Position numbers and translations under genes: made by a program. Shown here in pieces: positions 16,171 through 24,261 of a stretch of 36,212 bases of DNA (within the stretch, counting starts at the first letter, position 1; every line of letters begins with the position of its first letter). Source of the stretch: Nocardioides albidus (lineage in GTDB: Bacteria; Actinomycetota; Actinomycetes; Propionibacteriales; Nocardioidaceae); assembly GCF_006335005.1 (NCBI RefSeq), contig NZ_VDMP01000025.1, positions 768 to 36,979 on the forward strand, given 5' to 3'. The notes below the pieces were generated by a model that saw only the letters and a list, made by a program, of their open reading frames with translations, searched no databases and was not told the DNA's origin.

Positions 16171-16754
16171 TGACGTCACATCGTCACAACAGTGATCCGC
16201 GAGACATCTACCTCGACGCGGCGCGCGAGTGCATCCTCGACGTGGGCTGGCGGCGTACGACGCTCACCGAGGTCGCCCGCCGTGCCGGCGTCTCGCGGAT
16301 GACGATCTACCGCGCGTGGTCCGACATGCCCGCCCTGCTGGGCGATCTGATGACCCGGGAGTGGGGCGAGCTCGTCGCGTCGGGCGTCGATGTGGCCTCC
16401 TCGCCCGCTCCGGGCGCGATCGCCGACGCCGTCGTCGCGACCGTCGGCGCGTTGCGCGAGAACGAGCTGTTCACCCGGATCGTCGAGCTCGACCCCGAGC
16501 TGATCCTCCCCTACCTGCTCGCCCGCCGCGGCCGCTCGCAGGAGTTGATCATCGGCGTCCTCGCCGCCGCCGTCGCCGAGGGCGGACGGGCGGGCACGAT
16601 CCGCTCCGGCGACCCGGTCGCGATCGCCCGTGCCCTCGTGCTCGCCGCGCACGGCTTCGTCCTCTCCGCCCACACCATGCTCGACGACGCGCTCGACGCG
16701 GCGACGCTCGACGCCGAGCTCCACCACCTCATCGTCCGGAGTCTGACCCCATGA
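16170..16754 (+). CDS. TetR-family regulator of the glycerolipid locus
   Basis: A 194-residue TetR protein. The DNA-binding domain occupies about residues 12-60, with TLTEVARRAGVSRMTIYRAW as helix-turn-helix. The C-terminal domain is all-helical and short of aromatic residues. The ATG at 16170 is preferred; a GTG at 16161 lies inside the palindrome and would add three residues. The stop TGA overlaps the ATG of glpD (ATGA), so regulator and dehydrogenase form one coupled unit. The position corresponds to Rv2250c of M. tuberculosis. The palindrome at its own start suggests autorepression and control of the divergent flavoprotein-kinase operon. Confidence 0.9.
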   Translation: MTSHRHNSDPRDIYLDAARECILDVGWRRTTLTEVARRAGVSRMTIYRAWSDMPALLGDLMTREWGELVASGVDVASSPAPGAIADAVVATVGALRENELFTRIVELDPELILPYLLARRGRSQELIIGVLAAAVAEGGRAGTIRSGDPVAIARALVLAAHGFVLSAHTMLDDALDAATLDAELHHLIVRSLTP

Positions 16755-18334
16755 CCTCTCCCCGCAGGATCACCGCCGGCCTCGCCGGCGCGCCCACCGA
16801 CGTCGACGTCGTCGTGATCGGCCTCGGCGTCACCGGCGCCGGCGTCGCCCTCGACGCCGCCTCCCGCGGGCTCTCCGTCCTCGCGGTGGACGCCCACGAT
16901 CTCGCCTTCGGCACCTCGCGCTTCTCGTCCAAGCTGGTCCACGGCGGGCTGCGCTACCTGGCCAACGGCCAGATCGGCGTCGCGCACGAGAGCGCCGTCG
17001 AACGGGGCATCCTGATGGAGGTCACCGCCCCGCACCTCACCCGGCCGCTGCCCTCGATCATCCCGCTGTCGGCCGGCGTCAGCCGACCTATGGGCACCCT
17101 CGCCGGCGCCGGCTTCCTCGGCGGCGACCTGCTCCGCCGCGCCGCCGGCACCAGCGGCGACCCCCTCCCCCGACCCCGCCGGCTCTCCGCCGCCGAGACC
17201 CGCCGCCTCGCCCCGCCGCTGCGCACCGACGGCCTGCGCGGCGCCTATCTCGGCTGGGACGGCCAGCTCGAGGACGACGCCCGCCTCGTCACGACCATCG
17301 CGCGGACCGCGGCCGAGGGTGGCGCGCACGTGCGCACCCACGCCCGGGTGATCTCGACGACCCCGGCGGAGGTGCCGGGCGCCCCGGCGCCGAGCCTCGA
17401 GACCACCCTCCGCGACGAGCTGACCGGCGCCACGACGACCGTCACCTCGCGCACCGTCATCAACGCGGCCGGCGTCTGGGCGGGCGATCTCGTCGACGAC
17501 GTGCGCCTGCGCCCCTCCCGCGGCACCCACCTGGTCCTGCGCGCCGACACCCTGCCCGGCCTCGACGTCGCCGTCTTCGCGCCGATCCCCGGCGAGACCA
17601 ACCGGTTCGTGCTCGTCCTCCCGCAGCCCGACGGCCAGTTCTACGTCGGCCTGACCGACGAGCCCGTCGACGGCCCGATCCCCGACGTCGCCGAGCCGAC
17701 GGAGGTCGAGATCGGCTTCCTGCTCGACGTCGTGTCCGCGTCCTTCGCGCGACCGCTGCGCCGATCCGACGTGGTCGGCGCCTTCGCCGGCCTGCGCCCG
17801 CTGCTCGACAGCGGGGGCGAGTCGACCGCCGACATCTCCCGCAAGCACGCCGTGCTGACCAGCCCGTCCGGGGTCGTCACCATCGTCGGCGGCAAGCTGA
17901 CGACCTACCGCCGGATGGCGCAGGACGCCGTCGACGCGGCCGTCGCCGCCGCCGAGCTGAGTGCCGGCCCGTGCGTGACCGCCTCCCTCCCGCTGGCCGG
18001 AGCCGCCCCCCGAGCGGAGCTCGCGGAGCGCATCGCCACCGCCGGCCACGCGGGCGCGGCCCGCCTGGTGCGACGGTACGGCGCCGACGCCGACCTCGTG
18101 CTCACCGCCGCCGTCGAGGCCAGCGGCTGGGCCGAGGCCGACCTGCTCGCCCCCATCGCGGAGGGGCTGACCACGGTGTGGGCCGAGCTGTTCTTCGGTG
18201 TCACCCACGAGGGCGCCGCCGACGTCGCCGACCTGCTCGATCGTCGTACCCGGATCGGGTTGGTGCCCGCCGACCGGGCCCTCGCCGTACCCGCCGCGGA
18301 GCGGGTGCTGGAGGTCGTCGGCTCGGACCGATGA
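16751..18334 (+). CDS. glpD: FAD-dependent glycerol-3-phosphate dehydrogenase
   Basis: A 527-residue GlpD-type enzyme that oxidises glycerol-3-phosphate to DHAP at the membrane and passes electrons to quinone. The N-terminal Rossmann motif is VVVIGLGVTGAGVA; SKLVHGGLRYL and INAAGVWAGDLVDD are GlpD signatures, and the C-terminal part with GGKLTTYRRMAQD is conserved. The ATG at 16751 overlaps the TetR stop. It supplies or drains DHAP, the backbone precursor used by alkyl-DHAP synthase-type enzymes, which agrees with the divergent flavoprotein gene. Corresponds to Rv2249c (glpD1) in synteny. Confidence 0.93.
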   Translation: MTSPRRITAGLAGAPTDVDVVVIGLGVTGAGVALDAASRGLSVLAVDAHDLAFGTSRFSSKLVHGGLRYLANGQIGVAHESAVERGILMEVTAPHLTRPLPSIIPLSAGVSRPMGTLAGAGFLGGDLLRRAAGTSGDPLPRPRRLSAAETRRLAPPLRTDGLRGAYLGWDGQLEDDARLVTTIARTAAEGGAHVRTHARVISTTPAEVPGAPAPSLETTLRDELTGATTTVTSRTVINAAGVWAGDLVDDVRLRPSRGTHLVLRADTLPGLDVAVFAPIPGETNRFVLVLPQPDGQFYVGLTDEPVDGPIPDVAEPTEVEIGFLLDVVSASFARPLRRSDVVGAFAGLRPLLDSGGESTADISRKHAVLTSPSGVVTIVGGKLTTYRRMAQDAVDAAVAAAELSAGPCVTASLPLAGAAPRAELAERIATAGHAGAARLVRRYGADADLVLTAAVEASGWAEADLLAPIAEGLTTVWAELFFGVTHEGAADVADLLDRRTRIGLVPADRALAVPAAERVLEVVGSDR

Positions 18335-18393
18335 GTTTCCCGGTCGCCCCCGGTCGACCCATCAGGCAGACTGGCGAGACCACGGGGGTAGCG

Positions 18394-19404
18394 ATGGGAA
18401 TCACGGTGACCGAGATCGAGACGGCGGGGCCGGGGAGCGACGAGCTCGCGGACTTCGACACCCTCACGGGGCGCTACCAGCGCGAGCTGATGGCGCACTG
18501 CTACCGGATGAGCGGGTCGGTGCACGAGGCCGAGGACCTCGTGCAGGAGACCTTCCTGCGGGCGTGGAAGGCGTCGGCGAGCTTCCAGGGACGCAGCTCG
18601 GTCCGGACCTGGCTCTACAAGATCGCCACCAATGTGTGCCTGACCAACCTGGAGAGCAAGCCGCGCCGGCCGCTCCCGACCGGCCTCGGCACGGCGGACT
18701 CCGCGCCGTCCGACGAGCTGTTCGAGGACCACGAGGTCCCGTGGCTCGAGCCGATCCCGGACGCGGCGGTCCAGGTCGCCGAGCGCGACACGATCCGGCT
18801 CGCGTTCGTCGCCGCGCTACAGCACCTCCCGGCGCGCCAGCGCGCGGTGCTGATCCTGCGCGACGTGCTGCGCTGGTCGGCCGCCGAGACCGCGACGGCG
18901 CTCGACACGACGACCGCGGCCGTGAACTCCGCGCTCCAGCGCGCCCACGCCCAGCTCGCCGAGCGCGGCCTGTCGCCCGACACCGTCGAGCCCGACCTGG
19001 ACTCGGCCCAGCGCAGCCTGCTCGACGCCTACCTGCAGGCGTTCTGGCGCAAGGACATCGACCAGATCGTCCAGCTCCTCAAGTACGACGCCACCTGGGA
19101 CATGCCGCCGTTCGTCAACCACTTCCGGGGGGCCGACGCGATCGGCGAGCTGGTCGGCACGAAGTGTCCCGGCGGCTGCAACGACATGCCGATGATCGAG
19201 ACGGTGGCCAACGGCCAGCCCGCCTTCGGTCTCTACATGCGCCAGCCCGACGGCCACTTCGAGCCCTTCCACCTCCAGGTCCTGCAGCTGACCGGGGCGG
19301 GCGAGGACCTGAGGGTCGAGCACGTCACGGCGTTCTTCGACGCGCGACTGTTCGCGCGGTTCGGGCTGCCGGAGCGCCTGCCCGCCGACTACGTGCCGGC
19401 CTGA
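18394..19404 (+). CDS. ECF sigma factor with SnoaL-like C-terminal domain (SigG/TIGR02960 type)
   Basis: A 336-residue sigma-70-family factor. Region 2 (about 28-95) includes MAHCYRMSGSVHEAEDLVQE; region 4 (about 140-190) includes LPARQRAVLILRDVLRWSAAE and the helix-turn-helix. About residues 205-330 form a SnoaL/NTF2-like domain, which in related ECF groups replaces a separate anti-sigma factor and tunes activity. No anti-sigma gene is adjacent, as expected for this type. The ATG at 18394 is preceded by GGGGG; longer in-frame sequence belongs to the glpD shadow. A DinB-type protein gene follows 16 bp later and may be co-transcribed. Confidence 0.9.
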   Translation: MGITVTEIETAGPGSDELADFDTLTGRYQRELMAHCYRMSGSVHEAEDLVQETFLRAWKASASFQGRSSVRTWLYKIATNVCLTNLESKPRRPLPTGLGTADSAPSDELFEDHEVPWLEPIPDAAVQVAERDTIRLAFVAALQHLPARQRAVLILRDVLRWSAAETATALDTTTAAVNSALQRAHAQLAERGLSPDTVEPDLDSAQRSLLDAYLQAFWRKDIDQIVQLLKYDATWDMPPFVNHFRGADAIGELVGTKCPGGCNDMPMIETVANGQPAFGLYMRQPDGHFEPFHLQVLQLTGAGEDLRVEHVTAFFDARLFARFGLPERLPADYVPA

Positions 19405-19420
19405 GCCCGGGGTGACTGCG

Positions 19421-19990
19421 ATGTCCGTCAGCACCCCGCCGGACGGGCTGGTCGCGGGCCTCGACCTGCTGCAGCGCGCGCTCGACTACACCCGCGGCGC
19501 CCTCGCCACGATCACCCGCGCCGACGTCGAGCGCCCGACCCCGTGCGCCGGTTGGAGCCTCGCCGACCTCCTGGCGCACATGGAGGACGCCCTCGACGCC
19601 TTCGCCGAGGCGGCCGACGGGAGCGTCGGGTTGAGCAGCGCCGCCCCCACCCCGGTCGACGTACGCGTGCAGTCCCTCCAGCACAAGGCCTGCACCCTGC
19701 TCACCGCCTGGCTGCGCGCCGACCGGCCGACGGTCGACGTCGCCGGCCATCCGCTGCCCGTCGACGCGATCGCCCGGATCGCGGCCCTCGAGATCGCGGT
19801 GCACGGGTGGGACGTCGGCCGGGCGACCGGGCGAGGGATCCCGCTCCCCGAGCCGCTGGCCGCCGCCCTCCTCCCGACCGCCCTGCAGATCGCGCTCGCG
19901 GGCGACGATCGGTTCGCGCCGCCGCTGCCCGTCGACGTCGAGGCGCCCGCCGGGGCGCATGTGCTGGCGCTGCTGGGCCGCAGGGCCTGA
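19421..19990 (+). CDS. TIGR03086-type metal-binding protein (DinB/maleylpyruvate-isomerase-like fold)
   Basis: A 189-residue protein of the mycothiol-dependent-isomerase/DinB-like four-helix superfamily. Marks are PTPCAGWSLADLLAHM near residue 42 and LEIAVHGWDVGRATGR near residue 122, whose His residues are the likely metal ligands. Members are abundant in actinobacteria and some use mycothiol, but the substrate here is unknown. The ATG at 19421 has GGGGTGA upstream; a GTG at 19412 is possible. It lies just downstream of the ECF sigma factor, so it may belong to the same unit. Confidence 0.85.
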   Translation: MSVSTPPDGLVAGLDLLQRALDYTRGALATITRADVERPTPCAGWSLADLLAHMEDALDAFAEAADGSVGLSSAAPTPVDVRVQSLQHKACTLLTAWLRADRPTVDVAGHPLPVDAIARIAALEIAVHGWDVGRATGRGIPLPEPLAAALLPTALQIALAGDDRFAPPLPVDVEAPAGAHVLALLGRRA

Positions 19991-20048
19991 GGACGCGGCG
20001 CACGCCGGCCTTCGGCCCGGGATCGGCGACCTCCCTAGACTGCGGCGC

Positions 20049-21296
20049 ATGTCCGAGAGCTCCGTCCCGAACGTCCGCCACCACAGCCGACGCATGCTCG
20101 GCCGCGACCCGCACGAGGGTCACCGAGCCTCGACGCCCTTGGAGCTGCTCTTCGACCTGACCTTCGTCGTCGCCTTCGGCACGGCGGCCAACGAGCTCGC
20201 GCACGCGCTGGCGGAGGACCACGTCGGCGCCGGGGTGATCGCCTTCTGCTTCGCGACCTTCGGTATCAGCTGGGCGTGGATCAACTTCACCTGGTTCGCC
20301 TCGGCGTACGACACCGACGACTGGATCTACCGGCTCACCACGATGCTGCAGATGGTCGGCGTGCTGGTGTTCGCGCTCGGCCTGCACGCGATGTTCAAGT
20401 CGGTGCACGACGGCGACACCCTCGACAACGACGTCATGGTCTGGGGGTACGTCGTGATGCGCGTCGCGATGGTCTTCCAGTGGTGGCGCGCCGGCCAGCA
20501 CGACGAATCGCGTCGCGGCGCCTGCCGGACCTACATCGTCTCCATCCTCGTCGCCCAGGTGCTGTGGTGCGTGCTCGCCCTGGTGGACCTGCCCGTGGCG
20601 ACGACGTTCGTCCTGATGGCGATCCCGTTCCTCGTCGAGATCGGCGGGCCGGCGTACGCCGAGAAGCGCCGCGGCGGGACGCCCTGGCACGCCCACCACA
20701 TCGCCGAGCGCTACAGCCTGATGGTCATCATCGCGCTGGGCGAGGGGATGATCGGCACGATGGTCTCGATCACCGCGCTGTCCGAGGACGGGCTGACGTG
20801 GAACGCGACCCTGCTGGCGCTCGCGGGCACGGCGCTGACGTTCGGGATCTGGTGGTGCTACTTCGCGGTGCCGACCGGCGACATCCTGCACGCCCGCCGT
20901 GAGCGGTCGTTCGCCTTCGGCTACGGCCACATGCCGATCTTCGGCGCCATCGTGGCCATCGGCGCCGGCCTGCACGTCGCGGCGTACTACCTCGAGCACG
21001 CGACCCATCTGGGCCTGACCGCGACGGTGCTCACGGTGGTCGTCCCGGTCGCCGCCTTCACGGTGATGTTCTACGCCGGCTACACGGTCCTCACCCGCAC
21101 CTTCGACGCCTTCCACGCGGTGCTGCTGGCGATCTCGGCGATCACCCTCGTCCTCCCGGTGCTGATGGCCTCGGCCGACGTCGACCTGGTCTGGTGCCTG
21201 CTCGTGCTGTCACTCACGCCGTGGGTCACGGTGCTCGGCTACGAGACGGTCGCCTACAAGCACAACATCGAGGTGCTCGAGAGCCTGCGCGACTGA
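20049..21296 (+). CDS. ltrA: Low temperature requirement protein A (LtrA)-family membrane protein
   Basis: A 415-residue multi-pass membrane protein. The N-terminal LELLFDLTFVVAFGTAANEL block is the LtrA signature, and HHIAERYSLMVIIALGEGMI is the second conserved block. Ten or so membrane helices follow through to residue 400. The Listeria namesake is needed for growth at low temperature; its biochemical role is not established. The ATG at 20049 directly precedes a His/Arg-rich tail and gives the family's usual N-terminus. It converges on the MFS gene with 12 bp between stops and no visible terminator. Confidence 0.9.
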   Translation: MSESSVPNVRHHSRRMLGRDPHEGHRASTPLELLFDLTFVVAFGTAANELAHALAEDHVGAGVIAFCFATFGISWAWINFTWFASAYDTDDWIYRLTTMLQMVGVLVFALGLHAMFKSVHDGDTLDNDVMVWGYVVMRVAMVFQWWRAGQHDESRRGACRTYIVSILVAQVLWCVLALVDLPVATTFVLMAIPFLVEIGGPAYAEKRRGGTPWHAHHIAERYSLMVIIALGEGMIGTMVSITALSEDGLTWNATLLALAGTALTFGIWWCYFAVPTGDILHARRERSFAFGYGHMPIFGAIVAIGAGLHVAAYYLEHATHLGLTATVLTVVVPVAAFTVMFYAGYTVLTRTFDAFHAVLLAISAITLVLPVLMASADVDLVWCLLVLSLTPWVTVLGYETVAYKHNIEVLESLRD

Positions 21297-21308
21297 TGCA
21301 CGGGTGAA

Positions 21309-22664
21309 TCACTCGGCGGCGGCCGGCTCCTCGTCGCGCAGCGGGTGCGCCAGCTCGTCGGCAGGCAGCCTGGCCCACGCCACGGCGACGATCGCCGCCA
21401 CCCCGGGCACGATCGCCGCGATCGCGAACGTCGCCTCGAGGCCGATCAGCTCGGCCACCGGGCCGGCGATCGCCATCGAGACCGGCATCAGGCTGATCGA
21501 GACGAAGAAGTCCAGGGAGGCGACCCGGCCCAGCAGGTGCGGGGGCACCCGCCGCTGCAGGAGCGTCCCCCAGATCACCATCGGCGCCGAGAAGAACCCA
21601 CCGATCACGAACGAGGAGACCGCGATCACCCACACGTCCTGCGCGAACCCGATGACCAGGAACGGCAGGCAGCCCAGACCCCACATCAGGTTCATCCAGG
21701 TGAGGTAGCGCCGGGGCATCCGGATCGAGGCCATCGCGAGGGAGCCGACCGCGCCGCCGATGCCGAAGCACGCCAGCACGACGGCGTGGTCGCCCGGACC
21801 GCCACCGAGCTTGTCCTTGATGAGGAACGGGATCAGCACCTCCAGCGGACCCATCAGCACCAGGACCATGATCGAGGCGAAGAGCAGCGTGGCCAGCAGC
21901 CACGGCGTCCGCATCATGTAGACGAAGCCCTCGCGGATGTCGGCGAGCGCGGTCATCACGGCGCCCGCCGGGCTGGTCTCCGGGTCCTCCGGCGCGATCT
22001 CCCGTCGTACGGCGGTCAGCGGGACGGTGGACAGGGCGAGCAGCCCGAGCAGGCTGAAGGTCGCCGCGACGCCCAGCGCTGCAGAGGCGGACACGGCGCC
22101 GACCACCACCCCGGCCACGCCCGGGCCGATCGCCTGGCCCACCGTCGGGCGGACCATCCCCTCGAAGCCGTTGACCGCCATCAGGTCCGACTCGGGGACC
22201 AGCGCCGGCAGCCAGGCGGAGTACGCCGGGTAGTAGAAGGCCATCGCCATGCCGGTCACGAACGAGACGGCCGCGAGGTGCCACAGCTGGGTCAGGTCCG
22301 CCCACGACAGCAGCGCGACCATCGTCATCCCGGCCAGCTCGACGGCCGCGACGACGAGCAGGATCAGCTTCTGCGGGATCCGGTCCGCCACGACCCCGCC
22401 GAGCAGCGCCGGGAGCACCACGCCGACCGCACCTGCCGTCGACACGACGGAGAGCTGGCCGGGGCCGCCGCCGATCCGGATGACCTCCCACACCAGCGCG
22501 ACCACCCACACGCCGCTGGCGAACGTCTGCAGCACCAGCGCCGTGCCGAGGCGGCGGTAGGAGGCGTGCCGGAACGGCGTGAGCGCGCGCGGGAGACGCC
22601 TCCCGGCCGGCGTCGGCGGTCCGGGCTCGGGCAGGGGGGTGGAGGCAGTCAGCTGATCGGTCAT
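21309..22664 (-). CDS. MFS exporter (EntS-like MFS_3 family)
   Basis: A 451-residue transporter with about 12 membrane helices and a cytoplasmic loop after helix 6. PFRHASYRRLGTALVLQTFASG at the N-terminus and LPALLGGVVADRIPQK in the loop between helices 2 and 3 are typical of this proton-driven efflux group, which includes siderophore and drug exporters. The ATG at 22664 has AGGA at good spacing; an in-frame start at 22700 would add 12 residues of leader. A MerR-type promoter stands about 77 bp upstream, suggesting induction by a small molecule. The substrate is unknown. Confidence 0.88.
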   Translation of the reverse strand: MTDQLTASTPLPEPGPPTPAGRRLPRALTPFRHASYRRLGTALVLQTFASGVWVVALVWEVIRIGGGPGQLSVVSTAGAVGVVLPALLGGVVADRIPQKLILLVVAAVELAGMTMVALLSWADLTQLWHLAAVSFVTGMAMAFYYPAYSAWLPALVPESDLMAVNGFEGMVRPTVGQAIGPGVAGVVVGAVSASAALGVAATFSLLGLLALSTVPLTAVRREIAPEDPETSPAGAVMTALADIREGFVYMMRTPWLLATLLFASIMVLVLMGPLEVLIPFLIKDKLGGGPGDHAVVLACFGIGGAVGSLAMASIRMPRRYLTWMNLMWGLGCLPFLVIGFAQDVWVIAVSSFVIGGFFSAPMVIWGTLLQRRVPPHLLGRVASLDFFVSISLMPVSMAIAGPVAELIGLEATFAIAAIVPGVAAIVAVAWARLPADELAHPLRDEEPAAAE

Positions 22665-22740
22665 CGCGGTCCTTCGAAGTGTGCCTGTGAGGACCGACAT
22701 CGGCCACCGAATTCATCGGTGCCGGGCCCACCGACTCCTC

Positions 22741-22771
22741 ATCAGACAACCTCAACCGAGGTCGAGGTCAA
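22741..22771 (-). promoter_or_regulatory. MerR-type promoter of the MFS exporter gene
   Basis: Read on the minus strand, a -35 TTGACC (22771-22766) and a -10-like TCTGAT (22746-22741) are separated by 19 bp, the over-long spacing typical of MerR-activated promoters. Between and over them lies an inverted repeat with arms ACCTCAACC and GGTCGAGGT (22749-22757, 22760-22768), one mismatch, 2-bp spacer. A smaller inverted repeat (CACCGA/TCGGTG, 22705-22721) lies in the leader. Confidence 0.65.
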
Positions 22772-22794
22772 CCCCGCGCCCGCCGATGCTCGAG

Positions 22795-24261
22795 TCAGGC
22801 CGGCAGCGCGACGTACGTCGTGTCGAGGTACTCCTCGATGCCCTCGAACCCGCCCTCGCGGCCGAACCCGCTCGCCTTCACGCCACCGAACGGCGCGGCC
22901 GGGTTGGAGACCAGCCCGGTGTTGATGCCGAGCATGCCAGTCTCGAGCCGCTCGGCCAGGCGGATCGTGCGGGCCAGGTCGCGGGTGAAGGCGTAGGCGG
23001 CGAGGCCGTACTCCGTGGAGTTGGCCAGCCGGATCGCCTCGTCCTCCTCGGTGAAGGTGGTGATCGGGGCGACCGGGCCGAAGATCTCGTTGCGGACCGC
23101 GTCGGCGTCGGCGGGGACGTCGACCAGCACGGTCGGCGGGTAGAAGAAGCCCTCGCCCTCCGGGGTGCGGCCGCCTGTGAGCAGGCGGGCTCCCCGGTCG
23201 ACGGCGTCGTCGACGAGGGCGGCGACCGACGTGACGGCCTTCGCGTCGATCAGCGGCCCGACCTGGACGCCGACGTCCTGGCCCCGGCCGACCCGCAGGC
23301 CACTCATCCGCTCGGCGAGCCTGCCGCCGAACTCCTCGGCGACCGAGGCCTCCACGATGAACCGGTTGGCCGAGGTGCACGCCTCGCCCATGTTGCGCAT
23401 CTTCGCGATCATCGCGCCGTCGACGGCCGCCTCGAGGTCGGCGTCGGCGAAGACGAGGAAGGGCGCGTTGCCGCCGAGCTCCATCGACATCCGCTGCAAC
23501 TGGCCCGCGGACTGCTCGACGAGCGACTTGCCCACGCCGGTCGAGCCGGTGAAGCTCACCTTCCGCAGCCGCGGGTCGGCCTGCAGGGTCCTGCTCAGGC
23601 CGCCGGAGTCGGAGGTCGTCACGACGTTGAGCACCCCGGCGGGCAGGCCGGCCTCGGCCAGCAGCGCCGCGAGCAGGAGCATGGTGAGCGGGGTCTGGGA
23701 GGCGGGCTTGATCACCATCGTGCAGCCGGCCGCCACGGCCGGGCCGATCTTGCGGGTGCCCATCGCGAGGGGGAAGTTCCACGGGGTGATGAACAGGCAC
23801 GGCCCGACCGGCTTGCGCACCGTGAGCAGCCGGCTGCCGCCGGCCGGGTTGTGCATCCAGCGGCCGTGGATGCGCACCGCCTCCTCGGAGAACCAGCGCA
23901 GGAACTCCGCGCCGTAGGTCACCTCGCCCTTGGCCTCGGCGATCGGCTTGCCCATCTCCAGGCTCATCACCAGGGCGAGGTCGTCGGCGTGCTCGACCAC
24001 GAGCTCGAACCCGCGGCGCAGGATCTCCCCCCGCTCGCGGGGCGCGGTCGTCGCCCACGCCGCCTGGGCGCCCGCCGCGGCGTCCAGCGCGGAGCGGGCG
24101 TCGTCGAGGGTGCCGTCCGAGACGTCGGTCAGGACCGACCCGTCGGCTGGGTCGAGGACGTCGATCCGCGCGCCGCTGCTCGAAGGGACCCACTCGCCCC
24201 CGACGTACAGCTGGCGGCGCGACTCGGGAAGCAGGTGGGCGAGACGGTCGCGGAAGGTCAT
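22795..24261 (-). CDS. NAD(P)-dependent aldehyde dehydrogenase (succinate-semialdehyde dehydrogenase-like)
   Basis: A 488-residue ALDH. The catalytic Cys295 lies in GEACTSANRF and the general base Glu261 in MELGGNAPF; ITPWNFPLAMGTRKIGPA and FTGSTGVGKSL form the cofactor site. Sequence style (MGKPIAEAKGEV, GGVKASGFGREGG) fits the GabD-like succinate-semialdehyde group, but substrate range cannot be fixed. The ATG overlaps the stop of the FAD monooxygenase gene (ATGA), indicating coupled translation: the dehydrogenase may oxidise an aldehyde arising downstream of the hydroxylation. In-frame upstream sequence to 24747 is the shadow of the monooxygenase. Confidence 0.92.
   Translation of the reverse strand: MTFRDRLAHLLPESRRQLYVGGEWVPSSSGARIDVLDPADGSVLTDVSDGTLDDARSALDAAAGAQAAWATTAPRERGEILRRGFELVVEHADDLALVMSLEMGKPIAEAKGEVTYGAEFLRWFSEEAVRIHGRWMHNPAGGSRLLTVRKPVGPCLFITPWNFPLAMGTRKIGPAVAAGCTMVIKPASQTPLTMLLLAALLAEAGLPAGVLNVVTTSDSGGLSRTLQADPRLRKVSFTGSTGVGKSLVEQSAGQLQRMSMELGGNAPFLVFADADLEAAVDGAMIAKMRNMGEACTSANRFIVEASVAEEFGGRLAERMSGLRVGRGQDVGVQVGPLIDAKAVTSVAALVDDAVDRGARLLTGGRTPEGEGFFYPPTVLVDVPADADAVRNEIFGPVAPITTFTEEDEAIRLANSTEYGLAAYAFTRDLARTIRLAERLETGMLGINTGLVSNPAAPFGGVKASGFGREGGFEGIEEYLDTTYVALPA

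Noticed and set aside
16171..16178. TGACGTCA palindrome as a separate operator
   Set aside because: It lies inside the TetR coding sequence, overlapping its start codon, and is short enough to occur by chance; the adjacent 19-bp palindrome explains the control better.
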